A stretch of DNA of 64,000 nt from Iris pallida (taxonomy: Eukaryota > Streptophyta > Magnoliopsida > Asparagales > Iridaceae). A model generated the notes under the pieces. That model searched no databases, had not been told where the DNA came from, and worked only from the letters and a program-made list of their open reading frames with translations. Shown here piece by piece: positions 1-10,517 of the stretch (within the stretch, counting starts at the first letter, position 1; each line of letters opens with the position of its first letter). The translations under genes and the position numbers were made by a program. The stretch is taken from contig JANAVB010003400.1 in the NCBI GenBank assembly GCA_029216955.1, positions 10,949,654 through 11,013,653 of the forward strand, written 5' to 3'.

Positions 1-746
1 TCTTCAGTACATGCGCGTAGGGAACCTACGTGCATGACACGCTCGGAGTTAAGGGATGCGTTGCCGGGACTTCACAGCGGATGGCCTCCCGACGCATGGC
101 CTCCCGGGCGTGTGGGGGTCATCGTCCCCAATCAGCAAGTTCAGCCATAAAAGTTCCGAAAACTTGTAATGGCCATAACTTACTCATCCGAAGTCGAAAT
201 CAAGCGAAACAAAAGCCAAAACTGCATGAAATTTAATTCTCTACAACATAGAACCATTAGTTTTCGAAAATAAGTAAGTTTTAGAGATCAAAAGCAAGAA
301 AAACCAAAAAGTTATAAACTTAGATCTATAAGAATCCATCCATCAAATCCAAAAATGCCAAGTTCTAAAGAGGCTTAGAATCAAGTAAGGAAGAGAATGG
401 AACAATAAAACTTGAGATCCATCATGAAGCAAGTTTGCACTTGCCTAAGCTCTCTCTCTCTTTCCCCCTCCTGGTGGTTGAAGAAGTAATGGTGGAGAGT
501 AAATGAAGAAGGAAGGAAATAATGATGAGAGAGAAAAGAAAAGGGTTATAAATAAGGAGGGTGGTGGTAGGTAGGAGGGTTCACCTTTGGTTCATGATGA
601 ACTAAAGCAAACCAAGCCAAGCCGAACCAACCCAAGAATAAACCAATCAATGAAATGCTAGAATAAATCATGCAGGGAGACATACAATACGGGTCAAATT
701 ATGTATACGTATACCAAGATACGCAATACGAACCACAGGCATTACA
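1..746 (-). repeat. 3' LTR of element A (partial)
   Basis: Matches 7976-8707 of the 5' LTR and ends in the same AGGCATTACA. The main difference seen is a short extra segment near 80-105 that duplicates GCATGGCCTCCCG. The rest of this LTR lies left of the window. It contains a CT-rich run near 450 and a TATA-like TTATAAATAA near 546. Confidence 0.92.
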
Positions 747-760
747 ACTCTATCCACCTT
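747..760 (-). other. Polypurine tract of element A
   Basis: On the minus strand AAGGTGGATAGAGT directly abuts the LTR. The same position in element D and in the gag-only element reads AAGGTGGGTAGA, and all three are preceded by a shared CGAGGAC-type block. This is where plus-strand DNA synthesis would be primed. Confidence 0.75.
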
Positions 761-912
761 AAAAGAATTCTGTCCTCGGAATTTAATTAAGAGGCTAGAG
801 GGACAAGAACAAGCTATACTATTCACAGGCAAGCTATACTAATCAGGCAATCAATTAATTATTCATGCAAGCAAGGAATCGAAGGCATGAGGCATAAGAA
901 AGATATTATACC

Positions 913-1956
913 TCACGAGTCAAATAGGTCAGGATATCGCGATCGGATATCATCCTCATGCTCCCATGTTGACTCACCCAAAGAGTGATGACCCCAAGCA
1001 ACTCGGACTAACTTGATAGTCTTGTTCTTGAGTATCTTCTCTCTTCGGTCCAATATAGACACGGGCCTCTCCTCATACGAAAGGTTGGTACCAACAACCA
1101 ATTTTGAATGATCTAGGATGTGGCTCGGGTCCAAGATATACCATCGCAGTTGGGATACCTGAAACATATTATGCACCTCACATAGCGACGGCGGAAGAGC
1201 AAGACGATAGGATACATCTCCTACTTGCTCCAGAATATCGAACGGTCCTATATACCTAGGACTAAGCTTTCTCCGTACGCCGAAATGAATGACGCCACGG
1301 TTAGGCAAAATCCTCAGGAATACATGATCGTCGACAGAAAATTCAAGAGGGCGCCAATGAGAATCTGCCCAATGACGCTGGCGATCTTGGGCAACCCGAA
1401 GATGATCTCTGACTCTTCTGACCACTTCAACGGTCTGAGCAATCATTTCTGGATCGAGTATCTGTCTCTCTCCGACATCGTCCCATGCTAGCGGAGATCG
1501 GCACTTCCTACCATACAGTGCCTCGAACGGTGCCATCTGGATATTGGCCTGAAAATTGTTGTTGTACGAGAATTCCACCAGGTGCAGGTGATCTTTCCAC
1601 GAACCACCGAAGTCGAGTGTACATGACCGCAACATATCTTCAAGAGTCTGGATCGTGCGTTCCGACTGGCCATCTGTCTGCGTGTGATAAGCTGAGCTGA
1701 ACTGGAGGTGAGTTCCCAAACTCTCTTGCAGGCTACGCCAAAAGTGTGACATAAATCTTGAATCTCTGTCCGAGGTGATACTGACTGGTACACCGTGAAG
1801 TCTGACGATCTGTCTGAGGTACATCTCTACTAGCTGAACCGTCGACTGACCAACTCTGAACGGGAGAAAATGAGCCACCTTCGTAAGCTTGTCTATAATA
1901 ACCCAAATAGCATCTCTGCTAGCCGGGGATCTAGGTAATCCAGTCACAAAATCCAT
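913..1956 (-). pseudogene. Element A integrase core and chromodomain
   Basis: A 347-residue segment beginning MDFVTGLPRS, the usual start of the Ty3/gypsy integrase core. The catalytic triad is present: Asp22 (VIIDKLTK), Asp63 (ITSDRDSRF) and Glu99 (TDGQSERT), with the D-x35-E spacing of integrases. The segment containing YALALPPSL-like and FQVSQLR motifs follows. A chromodomain fills about residues 295-345 (VRVAWGHHSLGESTWE). The frame ends at a natural stop after PDLFDS. Upstream, the same frame is closed by a TAG at 1975-1977, so it could be made only by readthrough of the gag-pol frame. The integrase core looks intact; the element as a whole is not. Confidence 0.92.
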
Positions 1957-2091
1957 GGTTATATGCTCCCACTTCTATTCTGGAATTGGCAAGGGCTGAA
2001 GAAGTCTAGCTGGCCTCTGATGTTCAGCTTTAACTTGTTAGCAAACCAAACATCGAGAGACAAACCGAGCTATCTCCCTTTTTATGCCATT

Positions 2092-3099
2092 CTACCAAAA
2101 GTGCTGACGGATATCACAGTACATCTTCGTACTGCCGGGATGAATGGAATACTGCGAACTGTGAGCCTCTGTCATGATCTCCTGTCTGATATCTCCATTG
2201 GGTACACAAAGACGCTTCCCATGTCGAAGTGTACCGTCTTCATGGATACATAACTCTGGTCTTCGTCCTGCCTCACACTCTGCTCTGAGTCGCTGAAGCT
2301 TGTAATCTGCTAACTGTGCCATCCGGATCCTCTCGACTATAGTGGATTGAACTTGCATACTAGCCATCAATGCCATACTGGAAGGGAGAACAACTTCTAT
2401 ACCCATCTTCTGAAGATCTGCTAACAGCTCTGGTTGCGCTGTTAGGAAATAAACTCCGGCTCTCCTGCTCAATGCATCTGCAATGACGTTGGCCTTCCCT
2501 GGGTGATACTGGAGGTTGACATCATAATCTACAAGTAGCTCTAGCCACCTTCTCTGACGCATCTTAAGATCCTTCTGAGTGAAAATATACTTCAGGCGCT
2601 TGTGGTCGGTGAAAATCTCCACCCTATCTCCGTACAAGTAGTGCCTCCACAACTTAAGTGCAAACACTACCGCTGCCAGCTCTAAGTCATGGGTTGGGTA
2701 ATTCCTCTTATGATCACGAAGTTGTCGTGACGCATAAGCTATTACCTTCCCATGCTGCATCAAAACACATCCTAGACCTCTGCCTGAAGCATCGCAATAT
2801 ACCGAGAATCCTTCAGTTCCATCTTGAAGCGTGAGAACGGGTGCCGTCATCAAGCCTCGCTTCAACTTCTTAAAAGAATCCTGGCACTCTACTGTCCAAG
2901 TAAACTGTACATCCTTGCGGGTCAACTGGGTCAGTGGTGCTGAAATCCGAGCAAAGTCTGAAACAAATCGCCTGTAGTAGCCGGCTAAGCCAAGGAAACT
3001 GTAAAATTTTGCAACTGTGCTGGGTACTGGCCATGATTCTATAGCCACGATCTTCTGGGGATCCACTTCTACCCCTCCTCTGGTGATGTTATGGCCCAA
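2092..3099 (-). pseudogene. Element A RNase H and integrase zinc-finger segment
   Basis: Carries the end of RT ([21 protein letters not shown]), then an RNase H domain starting at [13 protein letters not shown] with the expected acidic residues (CDAS, DLELAAV, FTDHKRL) and ending ADALSRRA. The first half of the integrase HHCC zinc finger follows ([15 protein letters not shown]). A TAG at 2092-2094 cuts the finger, and its Cys pair lies beyond the stop in the same frame. The stop fits a TGG to TAG transition. The upstream neighbour, 3151-4116, is in the same frame. Confidence 0.9.
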
Positions 3100-3150
3100 G
3101 TACGAAATGTGATCGAGCCAGAACTCGCATTTACTGAACTTGGCATATAA

Positions 3151-4116
3151 CTAGTGCTCTCTGAGAATCTGAAGAACAACTCTGAGATGCTGCTCATGCT
3201 CCGCCTCACTTTTGCTGTAGACCAGGATCTTTTCTAGGAACACAATCACGAACTGATCCAAATAAGGCATGAAGATGCGATTCATGAGGTCCATGAATAC
3301 AGCCGGCGCATTGGTTGCCCCAAATGGCATCACAAGAAACTCCCAATGCCCATACCTAGACCTGAAAGCTATCTTCGAGATGTCCTGCTCTCTGACTCTG
3401 ATCTGATGGTATCCTGATCGCAAGTCGATCTTCGAGAATACTGCTGCCCCCTTGAGTTGATGAAACAACTCATCTATCCTCGGGAGAGGATATCTGTTCT
3501 TGATTGTCACTGAGTTCAAGGTATGATAATCTATACATAATCTGGATGTACCATCCTTCTCTTTTATAAGAAGTATCGGGGCTCCCCAAGGCGATCCACT
3601 AGCACGAATGAATCCCTTGGTTCGGAGTTCTTCAATCATCTTGTACAATATCTCTAGCTCTGACGGTGCCATCCGGTAGACTCTCTCTGACACTGGGACT
3701 GTCCCGGGAACCAAGTCGATGGTAAACTCGATCTCTCGCTCTGGCGGCATCCCTGGAAGCTCTTCGAGAAAAACGTCTGGAAACTCCTCGACTATCCGAG
3801 GTAACTGCACTGCTGCTACTGCCATCCGCAACACTGGAGGAGAAGGTTCAACTTCGCCTCGGGAGAAGGAAAACTCTGGCTCGCGTGGAATGCTAAAAAC
3901 AACCCTGCCGATATGGCAGTCTATCCTAGCATACTGGTCCCTCAACCAATCTATCCTTAAGACCATATCATAATCGTACATCGGGAACTCTATCAATCTA
4001 GCGGGGAACTCTCTACCGCTAACTACGATCCGACACGAGAAAAATACTCTATCTACTCCCACAAGTCCGTTACCAGTAAGTATATTAAGCCTTACTGATA
4101 ATGACTTAGGCTCCAA
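3151..4116 (-). pseudogene. Element A protease C-terminus and reverse transcriptase
   Basis: The N-terminal third is the retropepsin-like C-terminal part ([21 protein letters not shown] region). From about residue 170 it is reverse transcriptase: [31 protein letters not shown] with the first catalytic Asp, then [18 protein letters not shown]. The polymerase active site, normally FxDD, reads FLEKILVY: both aspartates are replaced (Glu-Lys). The equivalent site in element D reads FLDDILVY. So this RT copy should be catalytically dead whatever happens at the stops. It ends at a TAG (3151-3153) consistent with CAG to TAG. Confidence 0.92.
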
Positions 4117-4134
4117 TCCTATCCGTATCGCAAA

Positions 4135-4860
4135 TCATGCAGACATAAATGAATGCGAGACACCAGAATCAAATAATACTGAAGCTGGAAAGGTGTTGAC
4201 GAGAATAGTACCTGCCACTACCTCACCTGGTGCTATTCCTTCCTCTCCCATGGTCAAGGCCAGCACTTGACCATGTCCTCTGGGTACGGGTCCCCTCTGC
4301 TGAAAATTTCTCTGTCTGCTCTGGATCAGGGCTTGGGCTTGGGCATACTGCTGCGGTCTCTGCTGCTTGAATGCCTGGCCCTGCGTCGACAATGGTCTTA
4401 GAAACGGGTACTGCAGTTGCTGCTGCTGGACTGGTGCTGGTCCTCTAACTGAAGGACTAGAGAAGGCCGATGAACTCCCCCTGTTCGGGCAGTTCCCAAC
4501 CCTGTGGTCCGGGGCACCACAAACCAAGCACAAACCCTGTGCTCTGCGATACTCTGATACCACATGCCCTGGGTTCCCGTAGTGTGAACATTCTACTGCG
4601 GAAGACTGCTTTTGCTTCTGCTGCTGAGGGTGCGTCGGGGTAGAATATTGAACCGACATTACTGAGGCCGCCCGCCTCGGAGCTCCAACGGTCAAAGCCC
4701 TGGCTGCCGGGACTGGTGCGGATGACTGATTCATCTGGCTATAGGATCGCTTCCGACCTCCGATCCTATCCACGATCCTCTGGAAGGTATACTCGTGCCT
4801 CCGAGATGCTCTCAATACTGCATCAAAAGTCTGATGCTCAAAGTGTTCCACTGCCAACAA
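4135..4860 (-). pseudogene. Element A gag C-terminus, zinc knuckles and protease start
   Basis: Gag continues as LAVEHFEHQTFDAVLRASRR, followed by a Gln-rich linker. Two CCHC-type knuckles then occur. The first (CSHYGNPGHVVSEY) has lost two of its cysteines to Tyr; the second (CLVCGAPDHRVGNC) is intact. Element D has both intact. Near the end is the aspartic protease active site FDSGVSHSF. The frame stops at a TGA (4135-4137), consistent with CGA to TGA, and resumes in the same frame in the next segment. Confidence 0.9.
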
Positions 4861-4878
4861 AATATCTATGTGGAACCC

Positions 4879-5457
4879 CTACTGGAACTGCTGTGCTCTA
4901 TCGAACTCGGTCGCCACCAAGGTGGGAGCAAACCGACTAAGCCTGGAGAACTCGGTCGCATATCCGTCGACCGTCCTGCCCATCTGCTTCAAATTGGTGA
5001 ACCTTGTCTGTAGGTCGTACCGAGCTACAGCATCAAAATACTTGGTCTGGAATCTTTTCCTGAATACTGTCCAGGCAATAGGGGCCACTAATCCAACGGC
5101 CTGTGTCGCCCACCAGCTACGGGCAAGATCCAATAGCTGTAGGCGCACCACGGCCACCTTCTCGGCTTCTGGAGTCCTGACTGATTCTAGAATCACCTCT
5201 GTGTCCTGAAGCCATGCATCTGCAACGATCGCATCTTCACTGCCGTCGAAGAAGGGAGGGTTCAAGCGCTTGAAGCTGTTGGCCGCGCTATTACCCTGAT
5301 GACCTCCTCGGGTCAAAGCATCTGCCACCGCCTGGTGTAAGGCATCTCTCCGACGATCCTGGAAGGCTAATAGTGACCTGATGAGACCCACCAAAGTGCC
5401 ATCATCAGGCTCTGCAAGCTGGACGGGCTGAATTGGTGGTTCTCCTCCAGTAGGCAT
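4879..5457 (-). pseudogene. Element A gag N-terminal and capsid region
   Basis: A 192-residue stretch with the retrotransposon gag core: NSFKRLNPPFFDGSEDAIVADAWL, then ARSWWATQ and FRKRFQTKYFDAVARYDLQTRFTNLKQ and YATEFSRLSRF. It is closely similar to the gag of element D (28249-29343). The ATG at 5457-5455 is the first in frame, but the frame stays open upstream through a Gln/Pro-rich stretch, and D has GTG at this codon, so the true start is uncertain. It ends at a TAG (4879-4881) consistent with CAG to TAG. Gag forms the capsid around the element RNA. Confidence 0.9.
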
Positions 5458-5728
5458 GGCTCTGGAGGCTACTCCTGAATGTTGGGCTTGATCTCCGGGT
5501 TGCTGCTGGTCCGCGGGAGGTGCTCCGCCTTGCTGATCGGCAGGTCCAGGAATAATGTCGCTGAAGAAGACGACATAGGGAACAATAAGGAAGGACCAAG
5601 ACAGATTAACGATACAAGCATGTGATCAGGCCAAGATTCTCAGGGATTCAGAAGATATGAGTAGAGATCAAGGGCGAGTATTGATCGAGACATATATTCG
5701 GTAAACCCTCACATATCTTAATTTACAA

Positions 5729-5746
5729 GACCTGCATGGGCCATCA
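5729..5746 (-). other. Primer-binding-site-like block of element A
   Basis: GACCTGCATGGGCCATCA on the plus strand, 9 nt internal to the 5' LTR boundary. One base differs from the version in B, D and the gag-only element. See findings for the non-iMet nature of this block. Confidence 0.55.
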
Positions 5747-6419
5747 CTAAAACCATATAACGCCCCAGAACCAGAATACTGGAGAGCAGGGGCGTACATA
5801 GCCAGCTACGCATATTGAAGTGCAACCCACCTCGCTATACGGTCACGGTTGTCTAGATACATGAGGGTTTAACTACAAGCCAACAGTCTCCTATGGTCAT
5901 GAACAAGCCTATTGTCTCAATCTCAAGCAAGCAATAATAGTTACAAGATGTCAGAGCACCAAATATATAATAGCAAGGTGTTCCATACATTACATATTGG
6001 ATGATCATGAAGCTAGTCGTACAAAATATCAGGACTAGCAAGAGTTCAGTCATACATGATCAACCCTAGGATCTGTCAAACATGTTACAGCCCGTAGGCA
6101 GACAGGAAATAAAGGTGCAATGCGAGCTAAACAAGTGCTCGTCGGCTAAACGCCTCAAAAGAATATTTTACAATAAAGTGGGAGGATAAGAAAAACCCAC
6201 TCGTTGCCAGGGTTACGTCTGGTGGTCACCATCTGGCTGGAAGACAGGTAGATCCTCTGGTGCTGCTCCGATATCTGGCCATACAAAACCAGCTGGATCA
6301 GACGCCAGAAAGAGCAAGTGCCATAAAGGAGGCTTCACTTAGGAACTAAAACCAGCATATCGTAATAGAATATTAAAGATAATAAATAAAGAACTGATAA
6401 TATTAGAGATGACAACAGT

Positions 6420-6880
6420 AAACTGAGTACGAGGAAACCGTTCAAGTAGCCAGGTCACAACCCTTAAACCAAACAAGGACCGGGATTGCAGCCCTTCACC
6501 TGAATAGAAACCCGTCTCAAATACTATTGGTACAGTGAAGACAATAAACGAAGAGAGGACACAAAACTGCTCCGGGAGCCAGGTTACAACCCTTAAACCA
6601 AACAAGGACCGGGTTTGTAACCCTTCGTCTGAACAGAACTGGACCCCCGATCTTTATTGCTAAGGCCAGTATAAATAATCATGGTATTAAGGTAAGGTAA
6701 AACATGACGAACATGACATGGGATTGCAATAAGACAATAAACGAAGAGAGGACACAGAACTGCTCCTGGAGCCAGGTTACAACCCTTAAACCAAATAAGG
6801 ACCGGTGTTGTAACCCTTCGCCTGAACAGAACTGGACCTCCAATCGTTATTGTTAAGGCAAGCATCAATAATCATGTCAT
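6420..6880. repeat. Three tandem copies of a roughly 150-bp LTR segment
   Basis: The block containing AACCCTTAAACCAAA, then AGGACCGG, then CCTGAACAGAACTGGAC occurs three times (around 6455, 6590 and 6778). Element D has a single copy at the equivalent LTR position (around 22590 and 30330), so A or its source amplified it. Confidence 0.8.
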
Positions 6881-7602
6881 GTCACAATCTTGCACAGGAT
6901 CAGGATAAGACTAAGCTGGAATAAACTCCATCCAATCAATCACGGCCAATCAAGAGTACGGCTTGATACTTTTAACTAAATAGGGTTATCACAGGCCTGG
7001 TTACTAGCAAGATGCAATGAGATTATCCCAACAGCCATAAGCCCTGCAGACCATACAGTTATCCAGGTCGAATGTCCGTTTATGAAGAATACAACACGTG
7101 ACTGTGTGCTGGAAATTTGCCCTACTCGTCGGTAGGCTACAAGTCCACTGAATGCGCCCAGATAACGGGATTGCCTGTAGCTGGGAATCTCTTCATGTCT
7201 ACTGAATTATTCTAGTTTATTAGTCTTAGTCAATTACTGTAGGTATCCCTGAACGTGGTACTCAGGGATCCCTATCCTAGACATGATGCAAGACAGTACT
7301 GATTTATTTGTACAAACGCAATCGTCCACGGTGTCCAGATCATTCATACTTGTCATGTCAGGCTAGCTGTCGTAACAGCATGTCATGATATATCATGTCA
7401 GTTTGTTTGTCAAGAGTGCGCCACAGCGGGCCATTATCGTGTTCTATTCTTACCTTATCATGAATGAGAGAAACTTGCATAAAATAACTAGTGACATATC
7501 CTTGAAGCCAAGGAAAAGATCTACAACTTTTATGTTTTGAGTTTTTCAAGATTTTAGCTACAAAACAACTTAAACAGGTAAAAACAGTAAAATAGAGCAA
7601 TT

Positions 7603-7957
7603 TCGGCGCGTAGGATTCCTGCACAATCGGCGCGTGGGAATCCTGCACAATCGGCGCGTGGGATTCCTGCGCGATCGGCGCGTGGGATTCCTGCGCAATC
7701 GGTGCGTGAGATTCTTGCACCAATCGGCGCGTGGAATTCCTGCACCAATCGGCACGTGGGATTCCTACGCAATCGGCGGGTGGGATTCCTGCACCAATCG
7801 GCGCGTGGGATTCCTGCACAATCGGCACATGGGATTTCTAAACCAATCGGCGTGTGGAATTCCTGCGCAATCGGCACGTGGGATTCCTGCACCAATCGGC
7901 GCGTGGGATTCCTGCACCAATCGGCACGCGTGGGATTCCTGCACCAATCGGCGCGTG
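7603..7957. repeat. 24-25 bp minisatellite in element A LTR
   Basis: About 14 full copies plus a partial copy of a unit reading TCGGCGCGTGGGATTCCTGC followed by ACCAA or GCAA, head to tail with no spacers. Open frames across it are repeat artefacts. Confidence 0.93.
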
Positions 7958-8506
7958 GGATAAACTCACGTTGCGTCTTCAGTACATGTGCGTAGGGAAC
8001 CTATGTGCATGATACGCTCGGAGTTAAGGGATGCGTTGCCGGGACTTCACAGCGCATGGCCTTCCGGGCGCATGGGGGTCGTCGTCCCCAATCAGCAAGT
8101 TCAGCCATAAAAGTTCCGAAAACTTGTAATGGCCATAACTTACTCATCTGAAGTCAAAATCAAGCGAAACAAAAGCTAAAAATGCCTAAAATTTAATTCT
8201 CTACAACATAGAACCATTAGTTTTCGAAAATAAGTAAGTTTTAGAGATCAAAAGCAAGAAAAACCAAAAAGTTATAAACTTAGATCTACAAGAATCCATC
8301 CATCAAATCCAAAAATGGCAAGTTCTAAAGAGGCTTAGAATCAAGAAAGGAAGAGAATGGAACAATAAACTTGAGATCCATCATGAAGCAAGTTTGCACT
8401 TGCCTAAGCTCTCTCTCTCTCTCTCTCCCTCCTGGTGGTTGAAGAAGTAATGGTGGAGAGTAAAAGAAGAAGGAAGGAAATAATGATGAGAGAGAAAAGG
8501 AAGGGG

Positions 8507-8516
8507 TTATAAATAA
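8507..8516 (-). promoter_or_regulatory. TATA-like element of element A LTR
   Basis: Minus-strand TTATTTATAA, followed downstream by pyrimidine-rich sequence and then a GA run. Element D LTRs have TATTTATT at the equivalent place (about 32182-32190). Plausible core promoter; judged only by motif and position. Confidence 0.4.
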
Positions 8517-8707
8517 GGAGGGTGGTGGTAGGTAGGAGGGTTCACCTTTGGTTCATGATGAACCAAAGCAAACCAAGCCAAGCCGAACCAACCCAAGAAT
8601 AAACCAATCAATGAAATGCTAGAATAAATCAAGCAGGGAGACATGCAATACGGGTCAAATTACGTATACGTATACCAAGATACGCAATATGAACCACAGG
8701 CATTACA

Positions 8708-9037
8708 CGGGCTGAAAATCACCTTCCCTTTATGGCAGTCTATTACAGTAAACTGCTCACTCATCCAGTCGATGTCGAGGACTATATCAAATCCGGGCAA
8801 TGGAATCACTAGAAGTCGAGCCCTAAGCTTTCTCCCAGCTATAGTGATAGGGCAATCCACCATCTCACTAACTGGCACTGCCCCTCCTTCTGTCATAATC
8901 CGACAGTTCCTCCTAGTAGACTTAGGTGTAAAGCCGTGTCTATGCAGAAACTTATATGATACAAAGCTATGTGTGGCTCCAGAATCAAACAATGTAATGG
9001 CCGAAAATGAATGTAAAAGAATAGAACCTGTGATCAC
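8708..9037 (-). pseudogene. Element B protease fragment
   Basis: Retropepsin-like segment with the active site LFDSGATHSFVS, then GRKLRARLLVIPLPGFDIVLDIDW. The frame is broken exactly at 8707/8708 by the LTR of element A, after KGKVIFSP. The remaining protease and pol must lie left of the window. The active-site Asp is intact. It follows a gag segment in the same orientation. Confidence 0.9.
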
Positions 9038-10290
9038 ATCTGGAACTTTTTATCCTCCTCAACTGGGGCCATGACGTAAGCACGTCCCTGCTGTGGTGGT
9101 CCCCTCTGTTGTTGGTGCTGTGCAAAATACTGCTGCTGAGTAGGTAAAGCCTGAACCCTCTGTGGTGTAGCTGGTAGTGCTCTGGGTGGTACAGGTGGTG
9201 GTCCTCCAGGTCCTCGAGGTCCTCCTATCAGTCGAGCTGTAGCCTGTGGGCAGTCCTTTATCTGATGTACGTCTGATCTGTAGAATAAGCAGAGCCCGAG
9301 CCTCTTGCGGCACTCATCGAAGCGGTGTCCTGGCCGATAACAGAAAGAGCAAGTAACTGCCTGCTGCTGTCTCTATGGCTGGTATGCATGGACTCTGGCT
9401 GGACGGTGATGCTGTTGTGCCGGCTGCTGTGGCCTCGCCTGAATCTGAGTTTGGGTCCTCTTCGTCGGTGTCTGGAAGCTGCTACTACCAATGTCCCGAT
9501 CCCTCTTCAGCTTCGGTTCCACCTCTTTCTCTACAGCCTGAGCAATTTTGAGGATGCTCGTATACGTCGTCGCCTGACTAATCGTCATTGCATGCCGCAG
9601 CTCTCTGGTAAGGCCCTTCTTGAATCTCCAAGCTCTATCCTCCGGTGCTCTGACTAGGTTCTCCGTAAACCTGCTGAGTCAAGTAAACTCTGATGTGTAC
9701 TCCGCCACTGTCATGGTCCCCTGCTGCAATGCCTCGAACTGCATCCGAAGCTCATCTCGCTCCACGTCGGGGAAAAACTTCTCCTTGAACAGAGTTTTGA
9801 AATCTGCCCAAGAAACCTGGAGCTCAGCTAACTGGGGCTCCTCTCGGTACCAAGCTCTAGCGAGATCAAAAAGTCGCATACTCGCAACTTCCACCTTCAA
9901 GTCATCCGGGATCCGCGCCATCTTCAGCGTCCGCTCCGTATTCTCCAGCCACTCATCCACATATACAATCCCCTCGTGGCCCCAGAAATCCATCGGACAG
10001 AGGTTCTGGTAGTCCCTGGCGGTCCCCGGTCTCGGTGCTGCTGGTGCTGGAGGTGCTGCCGGTGCTGGGCTGTCGGCTCTCGAGTCCTGAGTGCATCTAC
10101 GACTGTCGCCCGAAACTGCACGGCCTAGTGGTTCTGAGCCTCCATGAACTGTTGGAACATGGCCATCACCTGAGTGCCGTCAAAAGTCATCGTCGGGGTA
10201 GCGGAGGAAAGATAGGAGGCGGTGGCGGAAGCTGCTCTAACGGAACGTCTGGTACAGACTATCCTGAACTGCCTGCAACTCCAGGCTGAT
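9038..10290 (-). pseudogene. Element B gag (frameshifted)
   Basis: The gag core is best seen at 9679-9993 (MDFWGHEGIVYVDEWLENTE, ARAWYREEPQ, FKEKFFPDVERDELRMQF). The following part (TYTSILKIAQAVEKEVEPKL) and a zinc-knuckle region (CSFCYRPGHRFDECRKRLG; the second knuckle is degraded at its second Cys) lie in other frames. The N-terminus with a Gln/Pro-rich stretch at 10020-10260 is also in a different frame. So at least two frameshifts and one stop are present. Similar in layout to the gag of the gag-only element at 59543-60565. Confidence 0.85.
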
Positions 10291-10490
10291 CAGCGGTTTT
10301 CCTCGTAGTGACAATCCTGCAACAAAAGAAAACTTTGTGATTGATAAAAACCTAACCTACAAGTAAATATAAATGTTATATAATATCCATATATACCCGA
10401 TGTACCCGATTTCCTATACTGTGATTCAAGTTTCCCTAGTTTAAATCAAGTCCCCCAATGTTACTCTAATACCTAGGTACTATTAGGATA

Positions 10491-10508
10491 GACCTGCATG
10501 GGCCACCA
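10491..10508 (-). other. Primer-binding-site-like block of element B
   Basis: GACCTGCATGGGCCACCA on the plus strand, 9 nt inside the LTR boundary at 10518; same block as in D and the gag-only element. Confidence 0.55.
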
Positions 10509-10517
10509 ATAAAAACA

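Larger units (their letters stand above)
1..8707 (-). mobile_element. Element A: Ty3/gypsy chromovirus, left LTR cut by window edge
   Basis: Reading the minus strand from the right, the order is 5' LTR (8707-5756), gag, protease, reverse transcriptase, RNase H, integrase, chromodomain, polypurine tract and 3' LTR (746 to beyond position 1). This is the order of chromodomain-bearing Ty3/gypsy elements; the long LTR and overall layout suggest the Tekay/Del lineage, which is inference. Positions 1-746 repeat 7976-8707. The right end interrupts the protease frame of element B exactly at 8707/8708, so A inserted into B. The expected left target duplication lies outside the window (right flank CGGGC). 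One reading frame runs from 5457 to 913 with five in-frame stops and no frameshift. Confidence 0.93.
5756..8707 (-). repeat. 5' LTR of element A
   Basis: 2,952 bp. The outer end is AGGCATTACA (minus TGTAATGCCT), as in element D. The inner end is degraded from the TGTCACGCCCC seen in D to TATAACGCCCC. It holds two tandem-repeat blocks (6420-6880 and 7603-7957), a TATA-like element and a CT microsatellite near 8411-8428. No gene is present inside. Confidence 0.9.

Noticed and set aside
7603..7957. Regular 24-25 bp repeats that could suggest a CRISPR array
   Set aside because: Units are head to tail with no spacers, inside a plant LTR, and no cas genes are present.
7554..7995. Several repeat-rich open frames on both strands
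   Set aside because: Produced by the minisatellite unit lacking stops; no conserved domain.
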